In this document: one piece after another, positions 5,425 to 6,129 of the stretch
Layout: each line of letters starts with the position of its first letter
How positions within the stretch are numbered: the stretch's first letter is position 1
From: Acidimicrobiaceae bacterium UBA2093
GTDB taxonomy: Bacteria > Actinomycetota > Acidimicrobiia > Acidimicrobiales > Ilumatobacteraceae
Assembly (NCBI GenBank): GCA_002331255.1
Contig: DCZD01000007.1
Coordinates: 26,699 to 32,827 of the forward strand
DNA length: 6,129 nucleotides
Direction: 5' to 3'
Notes under the pieces: model-generated
Seen by the model: only the letters and a program-made list of their open reading frames with translations
Database searches by the model: none
Told to the model about the DNA's origin: nothing
Position numbers and translations under genes: made by a program

Positions 5425-6129
5425 TGGTCGAGCAGCGTCCGTTGAGGATGCGCCTTCGACTGCTCGATCGATGCCTTTCTGAATAAGGCGTGCGACCCAT
5501 GCTCCATCGATGGTCTCTTGCTCGAGCAATTCTTCGGCCACGAGGTCCAGTCCTTTTCGGTGCTTCACGAGAAGGTCGTGGGCACGCCGCTCTTGTTCGG
5601 TGAGAATGCGCGAAATCTCTTCGTCAATCATGCGTGCGGTCTCGTCGCTGTACTCACGACCACTCGTCATGAGGTCCTCGCCGAGGAACACCTGTTGCTG
5701 ACTATTCCAAGCCATCGGACCAACTTTGTCGGACATGCCCCATTCGCGAACCATACGACGGGCGATGCCCGTTGCTTGTTCGAGGTCGTTGGCTGCGCCA
5801 CTGTTTAGATGTCCGAACACGAGCTTTTCAGCCACGCGTCCGCCCATGGCCTTGCAGATGATGTCCTCGAAGTACTCACGTGAGTACGTGTGTCGTTCCT
5901 CTGGCAGTGTCCATGTGACACCGAGCGCCATGCCGCGGGGAAGAATTGTCACTTTGTGAAGCGGGTCGCTGTGCGGCAACACGGTGGCCAACACCGCGTG
6001 TCCGCCCTCGTGGTACGCAGTCGCGCGCTTTTCTTCGGCGTTCAACACCAGGCTCTCTCGACGTGCTCCGAGAACCACACGGACTCGGGCATTCTCAAAG
6101 CCGATGCGCTCGATTTCTGTCGATCCGCG
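5407..6129 (-). CDS. ftsH: ATP-dependent zinc metalloprotease FtsH, C-terminal part (5' end beyond right edge)
   Basis: C-terminal 240 residues of FtsH, the membrane-bound AAA+ protease that degrades misfolded membrane proteins and selected regulators. The frame is open to the window edge. The first residues seen are RGSTEIERIGFENARVRVVL, the end of the AAA lid leading into the peptidase domain. The zinc site is AYHEGGHAV (HExxH at 6012-5998), where the more usual sequence is HEAGH; the catalytic pattern is intact. The third zinc ligand is the Asp of GAANDLEQAT (codon 5787-5785). Other family landmarks are ILPRGMALGVTWTLPEE, YSREYFED, MGGRVAEKLVFG and REWGMSDKVGPMAW. A helical segment with ETIDGAWVARLI follows, then a short tail ending EHDTL. 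The N-terminal membrane segments and the ATPase Walker motifs lie outside the window. It converges on the thioredoxin-like gene with 11 bases between stops, so it belongs to a separate transcript. Confidence 0.97.
   Translation of the reverse strand, partial: RGSTEIERIGFENARVRVVLGARRESLVLNAEEKRATAYHEGGHAVLATVLPHSDPLHKVTILPRGMALGVTWTLPEERHTYSREYFEDIICKAMGGRVAEKLVFGHLNSGAANDLEQATGIARRMVREWGMSDKVGPMAWNSQQQVFLGEDLMTSGREYSDETARMIDEEISRILTEQERRAHDLLVKHRKGLDLVAEELLEQETIDGAWVARLIQKGIDRAVEGASSTDAARPEHDTL
5872..5887. repeat. Perfect 16-bp palindrome inside ftsH
   Basis: GTACTCACGTGAGTAC equals its own reverse complement and has CACGTG at its centre. It lies in the codons for Tyr-Ser-Arg-Glu-Tyr, a stretch I recall as common in FtsH, so the protein constraint may explain much of it. 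No functional role is claimed. Confidence 0.6.

Noticed and set aside
5998..6012. HEGGH in place of HEAGH in FtsH as a sign of an inactive protease
   Set aside because: The HExxH pattern and the later Asp ligand are intact; Ala-to-Gly at a non-catalytic position is unlikely to abolish zinc binding.

Overview
The window looks like chromosome of an actinobacterium, most plausibly an Acidimicrobiia-type (Ilumatobacter-like) lineage. This rests on three things: a very large glycosyltransferase-2 membrane protein followed directly by a DUF5719-type exported protein (an actinobacterial pairing), the style of the thioredoxin-like protein and FtsH sequences, and moderately GC-rich codon use with stop/start-overlapping genes. 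The lineage call comes from memory of families, not from a search.

Layout. Bases 1-76 (minus) hold the first 25 codons of an unrecognised protein leaving the left edge, preceded by a good candidate promoter that would make a leaderless mRNA. Bases 77-231 are a divergent intergenic region with a composite hairpin and a possible 11-codon upstream ORF. Bases 232-5395 (plus) are one tightly packed three-gene unit: a 1070-residue GT2/polytopic membrane glycosyltransferase, a 500-residue membrane-anchored DUF5719-like protein made of four repeats, and a 151-residue membrane-anchored thioredoxin-fold protein. Both junctions are 4-base stop/start overlaps, so translational coupling is likely. Bases 5407-6129 (minus) are the C-terminal 240 residues of the FtsH protease, whose start lies beyond the right edge. 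The last plus-strand gene and ftsH converge with only 11 bases between stop codons. A perfect 10-bp inverted repeat brackets both stops.

How the genes may work together. The first two genes of the plus-strand unit point to the cell envelope: a nucleotide-sugar GT2 domain on the cytoplasmic face joined to a multi-pass membrane part and a large C-terminal extracytoplasmic region, then a surface-exposed repeat protein. The thioredoxin-like protein could serve redox chemistry of its neighbours, but its membrane topology is ambiguous and may place it in the cytosol. The glycan made is not identifiable from sequence. FtsH is housekeeping and independent of this unit. I see no mobile element, CRISPR array, tRNA or rRNA. 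The window reads as core genome, with the envelope unit and its unknown parts the most interesting content.
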